Source of the DNA: CAZKTO01 sp964555685
GTDB taxonomy: Bacteria > Chloroflexota > Dehalococcoidia > SHYB01
Reading direction: 5' to 3'
NCBI GenBank assembly: GCA_964555685.1
Contig: CAZKTO010000017.1
Coordinates: 1 to 46,919 of the forward strand
Length of the DNA stretch: 46,919 nt
Positions 14,923-23,624 of this stretch are shown here, piece by piece (within the stretch, counting starts at the first letter, position 1; each line of letters begins with the position of its first letter). The notes under the pieces are model-generated. The model was given only the letters and a program-made list of their open reading frames with translations. It ran no database searches and was not told the DNA's origin. A program made the position numbers and the translations under genes.

Positions 14923-15462
14923 ATGGCCACGGTGACGCTTTCGGATAGCGGCAAGACGCTTCGCGACCCGGCGGAGGTGACTCGCTTCCTCGCCGGCCAG
15001 GGCGTGACGCACCAGACCTGGCCGGTGCCGTCATCCCTGCGAGACCTTCAGGACAAGCCGTCCCTCACCGAGGCGGACCAGGCGCGGGCCCTCGCCGCCT
15101 ATCGCGAGCGCCTGGACCGGGAGCGCGATCAGCGCGGCTACATCCAGGCGGACATGGTGGTCCTCAGCCCGGCCACGCCCAAGCTGGAAGAGCTCCTGGC
15201 CAAGTTCGACCGGCCCCACTACCACGATGACGACGAGGTCCGGCACATCTTCGCCGGCGAGGGCATCTTCGGCTTCGAAGGCCAGGACGGGTCGCGGTTC
15301 ACGATCGCCGTGGGAGCCGGCGACTACATCATCATCCCGGCGCTGGCCTGCCACTGGTTCACGCTGACGCCTTCGCGCTCGATCAAGGCGATACGCCTGT
15401 TCAAGGACACCTCCGGATGGGCGCCTCACTACAAGGACGCGCCGGCCCAGGCGACGCGCTAG
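14923..15462 (+). CDS. mtnD: Acireductone dioxygenase
   Basis: MtnD oxidises acireductone to 4-methylthio-2-oxobutyrate and formate with Fe(II), the step before transamination to methionine. This 179-residue cupin has metal ligands in HYHDDDEVRHIF (two His, Glu and a later His) and IIIPALACHWFTL. Length is typical. The ATG at 14923 is preceded by AGGGTGGG. It heads the salvage operon, and mtnW follows after 49 nt that contain a 16-bp palindrome. Confidence 0.92.
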   Translation: MATVTLSDSGKTLRDPAEVTRFLAGQGVTHQTWPVPSSLRDLQDKPSLTEADQARALAAYRERLDRERDQRGYIQADMVVLSPATPKLEELLAKFDRPHYHDDDEVRHIFAGEGIFGFEGQDGSRFTIAVGAGDYIIIPALACHWFTLTPSRSIKAIRLFKDTSGWAPHYKDAPAQATR

Positions 15463-15478
15463 CCCCGACTTGTCGGGG
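15463..15478. repeat. 16-bp palindrome CCCCGACTTGTCGGGG
   Basis: Exact copy located directly after the mtnD stop codon, in the mtnD-mtnW spacer. Confidence 0.9.
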
Positions 15479-15511
15479 CCCCGCCCAGGGTAGCAAGGGC
15501 CCCGCGCGGGA

Positions 15512-16735
15512 ATGCCGGCGATGAGCGGCCTCATTCGCGTCACGTACCAGGTAACGAGCGGCGCGCCCCTCGACCTGGCCAAGCGCGCCCAGGCCATCGC
15601 GCTCAGCCAGACGACGGACACGTGGACGCCGGTGGCCGGTCCCGGCCGGGAGCGGCTGGCGCGCCATCGCGGTCACGTTGTCGACGTGCGCCCCGCCGAG
15701 CGGCTCGGCGACGACTACCGGGGCGTCTTCACCATCGGCTACCCGATGGCGAACACCGAGGGCGATATCGCAACGACGCTGACCATGGCCTTCGGCAAGG
15801 TCAGCCTGGACGGCCGCATCCGCGTCCTGGACATCGCCCTCCCCGAGGAGTTCCTGGCCCGGGCGCCGGGGCCAAGGTTCGGCGTGGCGGGCGTGCGCCA
15901 GCTCACCCCGACAAGTCGGGGCCAGCGCCCCCTCGCCATGGCCATCTTCAAGCCGTGCGTCGGCCTCACGCCCCGCGAGCTGGGCGAGATGTTCTACGAG
16001 CTGGCCCTGGGCGGCATCGACCTGGTGAAAGACGACGAGATCCTGCCCGATCTGCCCGAGTGCCCAGCCGAGTCGCGCCTGGAGGCCTGCCTGGAGGCCG
16101 CCGAACGGGCCCGCCGCGAGACGGGGCACCGCGCGCGCTACGCCGTCAACCTCACGGGCCCGGTGAGGACGCTGGCCGCCAAGGCCCGTCGCCTCGCCGC
16201 TCAGGGGGCCGGCTGCCTCCTGCTGAACGTGCTCAGCTACGGCTATCCCGTGCTCGAGATGCTGGCCTCGGACCCGGACGTCCGGGTGCCCATCATGGCG
16301 CATCCGGCGCTCGCCGGGGGGATCGCGTCGCCGCCCGACCACGGCATGAGCTACCGGGTGGTCCTGGGCACCCTCATGCGCGTCGCCGGGGCGGACATCG
16401 TCCTCTTCCCGTCGAGCTACGGGACGGTGGCCCTGCCGCCTGCGGAGACAGAGGCCATCCGCCAGGCGCTGACGGAGCCCCTGGGCCGGCTCCGGCCGGT
16501 CTTCCCCGCGCCATCGGCGGGGATCCATCCGGGCCTGGTGCCTCGCATCCTGCGCGACTACGGGAACGACGTGATCATCAACGCCGGGGGCGGCGTCCAC
16601 GGGCACCCGGGAGGCGCCCGGGCCGGCGCCACGGCCTTCCGCCAGGCCATCGACCTCGCCATGGAGGGCCGCGCCGGGCTGCCGGGGGAGACGCCCAAGG
16701 AGCTGGCCCAGGCCCTCCAGCTCTGGGGCCCATGA
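15512..16735 (+). CDS. mtnW: RuBisCO-like protein, 2,3-diketo-5-methylthiopentyl-1-phosphate enolase
   Basis: MtnW is a form IV RuBisCO homologue that enolises diketomethylthiopentyl-1-phosphate. This 407-residue protein has the RuBisCO core FKPCVGLTPRELGEMFYELA followed by GGIDLVKDDE, whose Lys173 aligns with the carbamylated lysine, and MAHPALAGG further on. The usual RuBisCO loop 6 lysine is not apparent around FPSSYGTVALPP, as expected for a RuBisCO-like protein. A 16-bp palindrome lies within the gene and encodes TPTSRGQ. ATG at 15512 or 15521 could be used; the latter has GGGA about 10 nt upstream. It overlaps mtnX by 4 nt (ATGA). Confidence 0.9.
   Translation: MPAMSGLIRVTYQVTSGAPLDLAKRAQAIALSQTTDTWTPVAGPGRERLARHRGHVVDVRPAERLGDDYRGVFTIGYPMANTEGDIATTLTMAFGKVSLDGRIRVLDIALPEEFLARAPGPRFGVAGVRQLTPTSRGQRPLAMAIFKPCVGLTPRELGEMFYELALGGIDLVKDDEILPDLPECPAESRLEACLEAAERARRETGHRARYAVNLTGPVRTLAAKARRLAAQGAGCLLLNVLSYGYPVLEMLASDPDVRVPIMAHPALAGGIASPPDHGMSYRVVLGTLMRVAGADIVLFPSSYGTVALPPAETEAIRQALTEPLGRLRPVFPAPSAGIHPGLVPRILRDYGNDVIINAGGGVHGHPGGARAGATAFRQAIDLAMEGRAGLPGETPKELAQALQLWGP
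15906..15921. repeat. 16-bp palindrome inside mtnW
   Basis: CCCCGACAAGTCGGGG lies in frame at about residues 132-137, between the N-terminal domain and the barrel. Confidence 0.9.
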
Positions 16736-17421
16736 ATCGCTCATCGCCGCTGGCCCGCCTCACCCGGCCCGCCGCCGTCTTCTGCGACTTCGACGGCACC
16801 ATCACGGAGGCGGACCTCATCGTGGCCATCTGGCGGCGCTTCGCTCCCCCCGGCTGGGAGCGGGTGAAGGACGACGTGCTGGCGCGCCGGAGGACGGTCC
16901 GCGAGGGCGTCGCCGAGGTCTTCGCCCAGATCCCCAGCGCCCAGGAGCGGGCCATCGTCGCCTATGCCCTCTCGACGGCGCGCATTCGCGATGGCTTCCA
17001 GCCCTTCCTGGAGCTCTGCCGCCGGGAGGGCATCCCCGTCTACGTCGCCTCGGGCGGCATCGACTTCTTCGTGCGGCCGGTGCTGGCGCCCTACCGCCCC
17101 TGGCTCGCGGGCCTCTACGATATTCGGTCGGACCGCTCGGGCCCCTTCATCCGCCTGGCGCACACCCACGCCTGCCCAACCTGCGGCCTGTGCAAGGTCA
17201 AGGTGATGGCCGAGCATCCGGGCGTCTTTTCGATCCTCATCGGCGACAGCGTGACGGACCTGCACGGCGCCACCGAGGCCGGTCTCGTGTTCGCCCGGGA
17301 CCGCCTGCGGGGCTACCTGGACGAGGCGGGATGCGCCTACGAGCCCTTCGAGAGCTTCTTCGACGTGATGCGGACGCTCGAGTCCAAGTATCTGGGCGTT
17401 CGGGAGCGGACCGATGCCTGA
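16732..17421 (+). CDS. mtnX: 2-hydroxy-3-keto-5-methylthiopentenyl-1-phosphate phosphatase
   Basis: MtnX is a HAD-family phosphatase that dephosphorylates the MtnW product to acireductone. This 229-residue protein has HAD motif I at Asp19 and Asp21 (CDFDGTIT), motif II near VYVASGGIDF and motif IV as GDSVTDLHGA. A CPTCGLCK cysteine cluster lies in the cap region. The start overlaps the mtnW stop by ATGA and its end overlaps mtnB by 8 nt, indicating translational coupling. Confidence 0.9.
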   Translation: MNRSSPLARLTRPAAVFCDFDGTITEADLIVAIWRRFAPPGWERVKDDVLARRRTVREGVAEVFAQIPSAQERAIVAYALSTARIRDGFQPFLELCRREGIPVYVASGGIDFFVRPVLAPYRPWLAGLYDIRSDRSGPFIRLAHTHACPTCGLCKVKVMAEHPGVFSILIGDSVTDLHGATEAGLVFARDRLRGYLDEAGCAYEPFESFFDVMRTLESKYLGVRERTDA

Positions 17422-18061
17422 CGCGGCGCAGCGCCAGGTGGACGAGCTGGTCCGGCTCGCGCGAGTCTTCTACCGGCGCGGCTGGATGTGGGGGACCTCG
17501 GGCAACCTCTCGGTCAAGCTCTCGGACCGGCCCCGGCGCATCGCGGTGACGGCCAGCGGGTGGAGCAAGGGCAAGCTGACCTACGACGGTATCGCCATCG
17601 AGCCGGCGGAGGCCCGGAGCGAGCTCCCGTGGCTCCCTGGCTCGCCCGCCCCGAAGCCCTCGGCCGAGACGTGCATCCATCGCGCCATCTACGACGCCGC
17701 GCCGGACGCGGGGGCGGTGCTCCACGTCCACACCGTGGCCGGCACGCTGCTGTCGATGCACGAGGCCGCCGAGGGACAGAGCGGCGCCATCGAGGTCGAG
17801 GGCCTGGAGATGCTCAAGGGCTGGGGCCTCCGGGCGGACCAGCGGGCGCGGCTCCCGATCGTCCCCAACTGGCCCGAGCTTGACAGGATCGCCGGCGCGG
17901 TGGCGAATCAGATAGCGCACGGATCGAACGTCCCGGTGATCCTGGTCTACGGGCACGGCACGACGGCCTGGGGCCGCGACCTGGAGCAGGCCAAGAACCA
18001 TCTGGAGATCGCCGAGTTCATCTTCCAGGTGCTGTGGCAGCGCCACCTGGCCCGGTCGTGA
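17414..18061 (+). CDS. mtnB: Methylthioribulose-1-phosphate dehydratase
   Basis: MtnB is a class II aldolase-fold zinc enzyme that dehydrates methylthioribulose-1-phosphate to the diketone used by MtnW. This 215-residue protein has GTSGNLSVKL, the zinc ligands in VLHVHTVAGT and a third His in YGHGTTAWG. Length matches the family. Its start overlaps mtnX by 8 nt, and its stop overlaps the GTG of the next gene. Confidence 0.92.
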   Translation: MPDAAQRQVDELVRLARVFYRRGWMWGTSGNLSVKLSDRPRRIAVTASGWSKGKLTYDGIAIEPAEARSELPWLPGSPAPKPSAETCIHRAIYDAAPDAGAVLHVHTVAGTLLSMHEAAEGQSGAIEVEGLEMLKGWGLRADQRARLPIVPNWPELDRIAGAVANQIAHGSNVPVILVYGHGTTAWGRDLEQAKNHLEIAEFIFQVLWQRHLARS

Positions 18062-19125
18062 AGGCAACGGTGGGACGGACGAGGGCAGGGGCGGGCGTGA
18101 TCCGCCGCGCGACCGCCGGGGACCTGGGCGCGCTCCTCGCCCTGGAGGCGGGCGCGTTCCAGGCCGGCGACCGGTTCAGCCGGCGCCAGCTCCGGCACTA
18201 CGTGACGGAGGCGCACGCGACGGCGCTGGTGGCGGAGGTGGAGGGCCGGGTGCGGGGCGCGGCCATCATGGGCTGGCGCGCCGGATCCAAGGCGGGCAGC
18301 CTCTACTCCATCGTGACCGACCCGGCGCACCAGGGTCTCGGCCTCGGCAGCCTGCTGCTCGCGGCGTGCGAGGCGGCGGCGGCCCGCCGCGGCTGCGACG
18401 TCATCGTGCTCGACGTGCGGCCGGACAACGACCCCGCCATCGCGTTCTACCGTGGTCGCGGCTACGCCGTGATCGAGGGCCCGCCGCGTCTCTACCCGGA
18501 CGGCGCCGTCGCCGTGCAGATGGCGAAGCGGCTCCCTGCGAGCCCGGCCGTGGCCGCCCGCCTTTCCATCCCCTACTACGCCCAGGCGCTGGAGCACGAT
18601 GGCGGCCCCGCCTGCCTGATCATGGCGATGCGGCGCTTCACGCCGCAGCTCCCGGCGGGCCCTGCGCTGGAAGAGGCCCTGTGGCACGAGGCGAACGGCG
18701 GCGGCCAGCGCCCCACGAAGCGATCGAGCCCCCTCGGCCTGGGCGCGGCCGCGCGGCGCAGGGGGTACGCGGCCCGGGTGGTCCTGCCCCAGCGCGATGG
18801 GCCGTCCCTCGTGGCCGCCGAGGCGGCGGCCCTGGGCGTCGCCCGGGCCATCCACCGGTTCGATGTCGAGGACATCGCCGGCGGGCTCGCGGAGGGCCTG
18901 GTGCCAATGGTACGGGCCCCCCTCCGCCGGGCCCGGGGGCCGGGCTGGGCCATCGTCACCGCCTGGGATGGGCGCGACGTCTGGCTCCTCGATCCGGCGC
19001 CAGACTCGCCCCTCGCGCGGGAGCAGGGCGGCGCTGGCGCTCGCCTCTCTGCGGGCGACTTTCGCGCCATGCTCCGCCAGGGCGACCCGGCGGCGCAGGC
19101 CCTGCTGCTCATCGGTCCGCGCTAG
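18058..19125 (+). CDS. GNAT acetyltransferase fused to a C39-peptidase-like domain
   Basis: This 355-residue protein starts at a GTG that overlaps the mtnB stop by 4 nt (GTGA). Residues 10-160 form a RimI-like GNAT domain with acetyl-CoA loop HQGLGLGSLL and DVRPDNDPAIAFYRGRGY. Residues 170-355 resemble the peptidase C39-like domain seen in GNAT/C39 fusion proteins: SIPYYAQALEHDGGPACLIM, with a Cys that could be the nucleophile, and AIVTAWDGRDVWLLDP. Coupling to the salvage operon suggests co-expression but not necessarily a salvage role. The substrate is unknown. Confidence 0.75.
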   Translation: MKATVGRTRAGAGVIRRATAGDLGALLALEAGAFQAGDRFSRRQLRHYVTEAHATALVAEVEGRVRGAAIMGWRAGSKAGSLYSIVTDPAHQGLGLGSLLLAACEAAAARRGCDVIVLDVRPDNDPAIAFYRGRGYAVIEGPPRLYPDGAVAVQMAKRLPASPAVAARLSIPYYAQALEHDGGPACLIMAMRRFTPQLPAGPALEEALWHEANGGGQRPTKRSSPLGLGAAARRRGYAARVVLPQRDGPSLVAAEAAALGVARAIHRFDVEDIAGGLAEGLVPMVRAPLRRARGPGWAIVTAWDGRDVWLLDPAPDSPLAREQGGAGARLSAGDFRAMLRQGDPAAQALLLIGPR

Positions 19126-19147
19126 CCCGCCCTTTCCAGGGCACCCG

Positions 19148-20221
19148 TCACATGCGCTTGCGGCGGTTCCCCGGCACATCCAAGCCGCGGAGCTTGCGCA
19201 GGTCGAAGCGCAGGGGGCCCAGCAGGCGCACGCCGCGCCCGCGCGTCTTGAGCCACGGCACGCCCCAGAGCCAGCCGAGGGCCACCACCAGCATGAATCC
19301 CATGACCCCCAGCGAGTAATAGTAGCCATACTTCCAAGGCAGCTCCGGCATGTGGCGGAAGTTCATGCCGTAGATGCTGGCCACCAGCAGGGGCGGCAGG
19401 AAGATCACCGAGACGGTGGCGATGACGCGCATCGTGTTCTGGAGCTGGAAGTCCATGGACAGCATGTATGTGGTAAGGGCGTGGTCGACCCGGTCATGGA
19501 GCGTCTGGTTGATGCCTTCGACCCAGATGGCGAGGTCGTAAAGGTCGCGAAAGAAGACGGCCGCGTCCTGGCTCACGAGGGCGAACTCCCTGCGGCCCAG
19601 GCGGGCGAAGACCTCCTTCTGCGGCGCGATGCGGCGCTGAATGCGCTGGGTCGAGCGCTTGACGGACTGGACGGCCTTCAGGATGGTCTTCTGGGGGCTG
19701 GTGATGGCCACCTCCTCGATCTCGTCCACCTGGTCCGAGATGGTGTCCATGGCGGGGACGACGTTGTGCGCCAGGGCGTCCAGGAGGGCATGGGCGAGGA
19801 AGGCCGCGCCCCGGCTCATGGGCCGGGCGTCGCGCTCCACCTGCTGGCGGACGGCGTCCACGCTGTAGACGGGGAAGTTGTGGCTGCTGACCACGTAGTT
19901 GGGGCCCAGGAAGAGGTTGAGCTCGATGGTCTCGACGATCTGGGAGACGGCCGAGTAGTCGATCTCGTGCACCAGGATGAAGAGGTAGTCGCCGTAGTCG
20001 TCGATCTTGGGCGAGTGGATGACGGTGCTGACGCAGTCGTCGATGGCCAGCGAGTGGAACTTGAAGACGCGCGCCAGGAAGACCCCGTCCTCGTGGCCGG
20101 CGTCGGAGACGTCGATCCACAGGAGCCCCTCCTTGGACCGCAGAGCGTCCTCGATGCCTTGCTCGTCCAAGTCCTTGACCAGCTCGTTGGCCTTGGTCAG
20201 ATAGTACGCGTTGAGGGCCAT
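19148..20221 (-). CDS. corA: CorA-family magnesium/divalent cation transporter
   Basis: CorA forms a pentameric channel for Mg2+ or Co2+. This 357-residue protein has a long cytoplasmic N-terminal domain and two C-terminal membrane helices. The signature YGMNF follows the first helix (IATVSVIFLPPLLVASI), and YYYSLGVMGFMLVVALGWLW is the second. The ATG at 20221 is preceded by GGGGGGAGG. It lies 29 nt downstream of the Kef-type antiporter and is probably co-transcribed with it. Confidence 0.92.
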   Translation of the reverse strand: MALNAYYLTKANELVKDLDEQGIEDALRSKEGLLWIDVSDAGHEDGVFLARVFKFHSLAIDDCVSTVIHSPKIDDYGDYLFILVHEIDYSAVSQIVETIELNLFLGPNYVVSSHNFPVYSVDAVRQQVERDARPMSRGAAFLAHALLDALAHNVVPAMDTISDQVDEIEEVAITSPQKTILKAVQSVKRSTQRIQRRIAPQKEVFARLGRREFALVSQDAAVFFRDLYDLAIWVEGINQTLHDRVDHALTTYMLSMDFQLQNTMRVIATVSVIFLPPLLVASIYGMNFRHMPELPWKYGYYYSLGVMGFMLVVALGWLWGVPWLKTRGRGVRLLGPLRFDLRKLRGLDVPGNRRKRM

Positions 20222-20232
20222 GGTCAACCTCC

Positions 20233-20248
20233 CCCCGATGTGTCGGGG
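20233..20248. repeat. 16-bp palindrome, variant CCCCGATGTGTCGGGG
   Basis: Variant copy in the 29-nt spacer between the Kef-type antiporter stop and the corA start. It has 6 paired bases in each arm. Confidence 0.8.
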
Positions 20249-20250
20249 CG

Positions 20251-22095
20251 CTACGTTTTCCCAGCGGCGCCGGCCTGGCCGGCGCCAGGGCTCGATGGCT
20301 CGATGGCCTCGTGCTCCTTGGCCTTGGCCTGGCCGGGGCCGTCACCGAGGAACGTCCGGGTAACGGTGGAGACCAGGACCTGATGGACGCGGAAGATGGC
20401 GCCGGCGGCCAGCGCCAACGCGACGGCGATGAGCGCCAGCGGCACCGGCGCTGCAAATCCGCCCAGGGAGAGGAGCTCCGTCACGAGCGGGAGGCTCCAG
20501 ATACCCAGGAGGACGATCAGGAGCAGCACGCTGCTATCGCGGATGACGAGGCGCGCCACGTCCTGCCTCCACTCGCCGACCATGGGCATCCGCCGCCGCA
20601 CTATCTGGAGCGCCAGGGCGTCGGCCAGGGTGCGCAGCGCCCGCCAAATGGCGACGCCCGAGGGCACGCACAGGACGACCACGCCAACGCCAACGATGAG
20701 GCCCAGGACCCTCTCGCTGATCGGTGCCGCGCGGGCGATCTCGTCGGCGTACCGAAGGACGAAGGGCCCCGCGGCCAGCAGCACGGCGATGACCACCAGG
20801 TTGAGCCCGATCTGCCGGCCGGCGTCCCGCACATCCGGCCGGCTACGGAAGCGGAGCGAGAGCCGCAGGGCGCCAGCCGAGGCGCGCAGGGTAAAGATCC
20901 AGCCGGCGAGCCACGGGGGCATGCGCCGGCCCATCGCCCGGGAGAGGGCGCCGGCCGACCGGTAGATGTAGGGATGGACCATGGTGGAGATGGCGGTGGT
21001 CGCGGCCACCACCGGATAGAGCGACGGCCCCACGGCCCCCTGGTCGGCTCCCACCTTCACCATGGCCAGGGAGAACTCGCCGGGCTGCGGCATGGCCGTG
21101 CCGACCTGGAGGGCCGTCTCCCCGTCCTGGCCCGTGGCGAAGGCGGCCGCCGTGTTGGCCACGATCTTGCCCGCGATGAACAGGGCCGTGGCGGCGATGG
21201 CCGGGCCGATGAAGTCAACGATGCGGCCGATATCGACCAGCATGCCGATGGAGACGAAGAAGATGGCGGCGAACATGTCCCGCACCGGCGCCATGACGCT
21301 CGCCAGGTCCCGGGTGTGCCGCGTATCGCCCAGCACGGCGCCGATGAGGAAGGCCCCGGCGGCGGCGGAGATCCCCAGCTCCTCGGCCACCAGCGCCAGG
21401 CCGAAGCAGAGGGCCAGGGCCACCACCAGCAGCGTCTCCCGGGAGCCCTGCCTGGACACCACATCCATGATCCTGGGCGCAAAGAGGGCGCTCACGGCCA
21501 CCGCCGTGCCGGCGAAGAGGACCAGCTTCCCGAAGAGGCGCCCGATCTCGCCGGCGCTGGCCACGCCCGTCGTCGCCACGCCGGAGAGGACCGTCAGCAG
21601 GATCACGGCGGCGAAGTCCTCGACGACGAGGACGCCGACGACGAGGCGGCCCCGGGGGCCGTGGAGCTGCCCCGAGTCCCGGAGGACCTTGAGCAGGATC
21701 GCCGAGCTGCTAATGGAGAGGGCCGCGCCGAGGAAGAGGGAGTCGGTGCCGCTCCAGCCCAGCAGCCGGCCCAGCTGGTAGCCCAGGGCGATCATCACCG
21801 TGATCTCGATGGCGCCGATGGCGATGATGGTCAGGCCGAGGCGCCGGATCCGGTCCCAGCCGAACTCCAGGCCGATGGAGAACAGGAGCAGCACCAGGCC
21901 CAGATCGGCTAGCAGCCGGATCGTATCGACGTCGTCGATGACGAAGTCGCGGAAGGTGTAGGGGCCGACGAGGACACCAGCGATGAGGTAGCCGAGGATG
22001 GCCGGCTGGCGGAAGCGATGGAACAGGAGCAGAGCGCCGCCGGCGACGGCCATGATCATGGCCACATCTTGGAGCAGCGTAAATTCCCCGCGCAT
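20251..22095 (-). CDS. Kef-type (CPA2) cation:proton antiporter
   Basis: This 614-residue membrane protein has about 11-13 predicted helices in its first 400 residues. It contains LGYLIAGVLVGPYTF, FSIGLEFGWDRIRRLG and the ion-binding VVEDFAAVILLTVLSGV, followed by ELGISAAAGAFLIGAVLGD. Unlike KefB/KefC it lacks an obvious TrkA-N (RCK) domain; instead residues ~430-590 carry further hydrophobic helices and a short basic/glycine-rich tail. AAGG lies just before the ATG. A TACAAT -10-like site is at 22233-22238 on this strand. It probably exports K+ or Na+ in exchange for protons. Confidence 0.87.
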   Translation of the reverse strand: MRGEFTLLQDVAMIMAVAGGALLLFHRFRQPAILGYLIAGVLVGPYTFRDFVIDDVDTIRLLADLGLVLLLFSIGLEFGWDRIRRLGLTIIAIGAIEITVMIALGYQLGRLLGWSGTDSLFLGAALSISSSAILLKVLRDSGQLHGPRGRLVVGVLVVEDFAAVILLTVLSGVATTGVASAGEIGRLFGKLVLFAGTAVAVSALFAPRIMDVVSRQGSRETLLVVALALCFGLALVAEELGISAAAGAFLIGAVLGDTRHTRDLASVMAPVRDMFAAIFFVSIGMLVDIGRIVDFIGPAIAATALFIAGKIVANTAAAFATGQDGETALQVGTAMPQPGEFSLAMVKVGADQGAVGPSLYPVVAATTAISTMVHPYIYRSAGALSRAMGRRMPPWLAGWIFTLRASAGALRLSLRFRSRPDVRDAGRQIGLNLVVIAVLLAAGPFVLRYADEIARAAPISERVLGLIVGVGVVVLCVPSGVAIWRALRTLADALALQIVRRRMPMVGEWRQDVARLVIRDSSVLLLIVLLGIWSLPLVTELLSLGGFAAPVPLALIAVALALAAGAIFRVHQVLVSTVTRTFLGDGPGQAKAKEHEAIEPSSPGAGQAGAAGKT

Positions 22096-22395
22096 GCGCC
22101 TTCATCCGCCGCCCGCGGGCCGGCACGCTCCTGGCCTGGGCGTTGGGGGATCGCGGCGCAGGCCGGACTCGATGGGCCCCCGAGGCGGGCGAGCCACACC
22201 CGCGCCGCTGCGCGGCCGGTGAGCCGCGCGCAGTCCATTGTACGTCAAGAAGCGGCGAATGGAGCGGGCGGCGGGAGCGCGTTCTCCCCTCACGGAAGAG
22301 GCGGGGGTAGATCCTTCCCCTTCGAGACTCAGGGTCAGGACTCGCGGAGTCTACCCTGAGTCTGTCGAAGGGCTCGGCTCAGGACGGCGCCTGGG
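22096..22395. other. Spacer upstream of the antiporter gene
   Basis: No gene is visible. It holds a -10-like TACAAT on the minus strand (22233-22238), the antiporter leader, and a structured repeat hairpin at 22319-22371. Confidence 0.55.
22319..22371 (-). repeat. Multi-stem hairpin repeat after LLM gene
   Basis: CCTTCGA/TCGAAGG and ACTCAGGGT/ACCCTGAGT form nested stems, with a small GACTC/GAGTC stem at the tip. It lies 25 nt past the LLM stop on the minus strand and could terminate transcription. Confidence 0.6.
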
Positions 22396-23412
22396 TCAGG
22401 CCCGCAGCTCGGCCAGGAGCGCCTGCAGGCGCTCTTCGTCCGCGGGGCCCCGGACGGGGATGGAGAAGCCCATGCGCGTGCTCACGCCACCCCAGCGCGC
22501 CCTGATCTTTCGGGCGATCTCGTCGTACGTGCCGATGGTCGTGAAGGCGTCCAGCATCTCGTCGGTGACGATGTCGGCCATCTCGTCCCACTTCCCCTCG
22601 CGGGAGAGGCGATGGAGCTCCAGGTGCTCCTCGCCCCAGCCGTGGACATCCATGACGGCCCGGTACTGAGGCGTGGAGCCGTAGAAAGCGATCTGCTTCT
22701 TTGCCGGCCGGACCTGGCGCTGGATCGCAGCCTCGTCGGGCCCGGTGATGGTGAAGCCGCCGACGACGATATCGACGTCCTTGAGGGAGCGGCCGGCCTT
22801 GCGCGCCCCCTCGGCGAGGTTGGGCACGATCACCTCGCGGGTGTACTTGGGGGTGTTGAGGCCGTGCATGCGGATGCCATCGCAGAGCTCGCCGGCTACG
22901 CGGCAGTTGTAGGGGTTGATGGCGGAGATGTAGATGGGGATACGCGGATGATCGATAGGCTTGGGGGTGAAGAACGGCGTCATGAGGGTGAAGCGATAGA
23001 AGTCGCCGGTGAAGTTGAGCTTGGCGCCGCTCTGCCAGCAGTCCCAGATGGCGCGCAGGGCGAGGATGTACTCGCGCAGTCGCGGCCCCGGCGAGTCCCA
23101 GGTCGTGCTGAACCGGCGCTGGATGTGCCCCTTGACCTGGGTGCCGATGCCCAGCAGGAGGCGGCCGCCCGAGAAGGCCTGGAGCTCCCAGGCCTGATAG
23201 GCCACGACCATGGGGCTGCGCGGAAAGGCGATGAGCACGGAGGTGCCGAGGGTCACCCGCCGGGTGTGCTCGGCCGCCAGCACGATCTTGAACAGGGGAT
23301 CAGAGGTGATCTCGCCGGTGATGACGCCGTCGTAGCCCAGGGCCTCGGCGCGCCGGGCCTCCTCCGGGACGCCCTGAAGGCCCGCCATGGTGAGTCCGTA
23401 TTCGATCTTCAT
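22396..23412 (-). CDS. LLM-class F420-dependent oxidoreductase
   Basis: This 338-residue luciferase-like barrel reads MKIEYGLTMAGLQGVPEEAR, then EALGYDGVITGEI, VTLGTSVLIAFPRSPMVVAY and FSGGRLLLGIGTQVKGHIQ. This pattern is typical of a divergent F420-dependent subfamily. AAGGAG precedes the ATG at 23412; a 14-residue upstream extension is not supported. It is not adjacent to other enzymes on the same strand, so context gives no substrate. Confidence 0.85.
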   Translation of the reverse strand: MKIEYGLTMAGLQGVPEEARRAEALGYDGVITGEITSDPLFKIVLAAEHTRRVTLGTSVLIAFPRSPMVVAYQAWELQAFSGGRLLLGIGTQVKGHIQRRFSTTWDSPGPRLREYILALRAIWDCWQSGAKLNFTGDFYRFTLMTPFFTPKPIDHPRIPIYISAINPYNCRVAGELCDGIRMHGLNTPKYTREVIVPNLAEGARKAGRSLKDVDIVVGGFTITGPDEAAIQRQVRPAKKQIAFYGSTPQYRAVMDVHGWGEEHLELHRLSREGKWDEMADIVTDEMLDAFTTIGTYDEIARKIRARWGGVSTRMGFSIPVRGPADEERLQALLAELRA

Positions 23413-23624
23413 GGCGCGCTCCTTTGCCGCCGACTCGTCGGGGCCCGGTCCCACCCGCCCCGGAGCGGGGCGTCCGCCCCATGCGCCGGCCCAATGGAGC
23501 GCATTCTAGAGAGCCCGCCGCGCGGTGTCCACCCGGCCAGGGGCGGCAGCCTCCGACGGGTCTGGGGTGGCGGCGCGCGCTGGAGGCCGCTGACCGCGCC
23601 GGCAGAAAGATGAGGGTCCGCCGG

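Noticed and set aside
20311..21912. Very long plus-strand ORF opposite the Kef antiporter, and similar long frames opposite corA, both MFS genes, moeA and the CoA ligase
   Set aside because: Composition is typical of antisense frames in GC-rich genes, no family motif is seen, and the opposite strands encode clear families.
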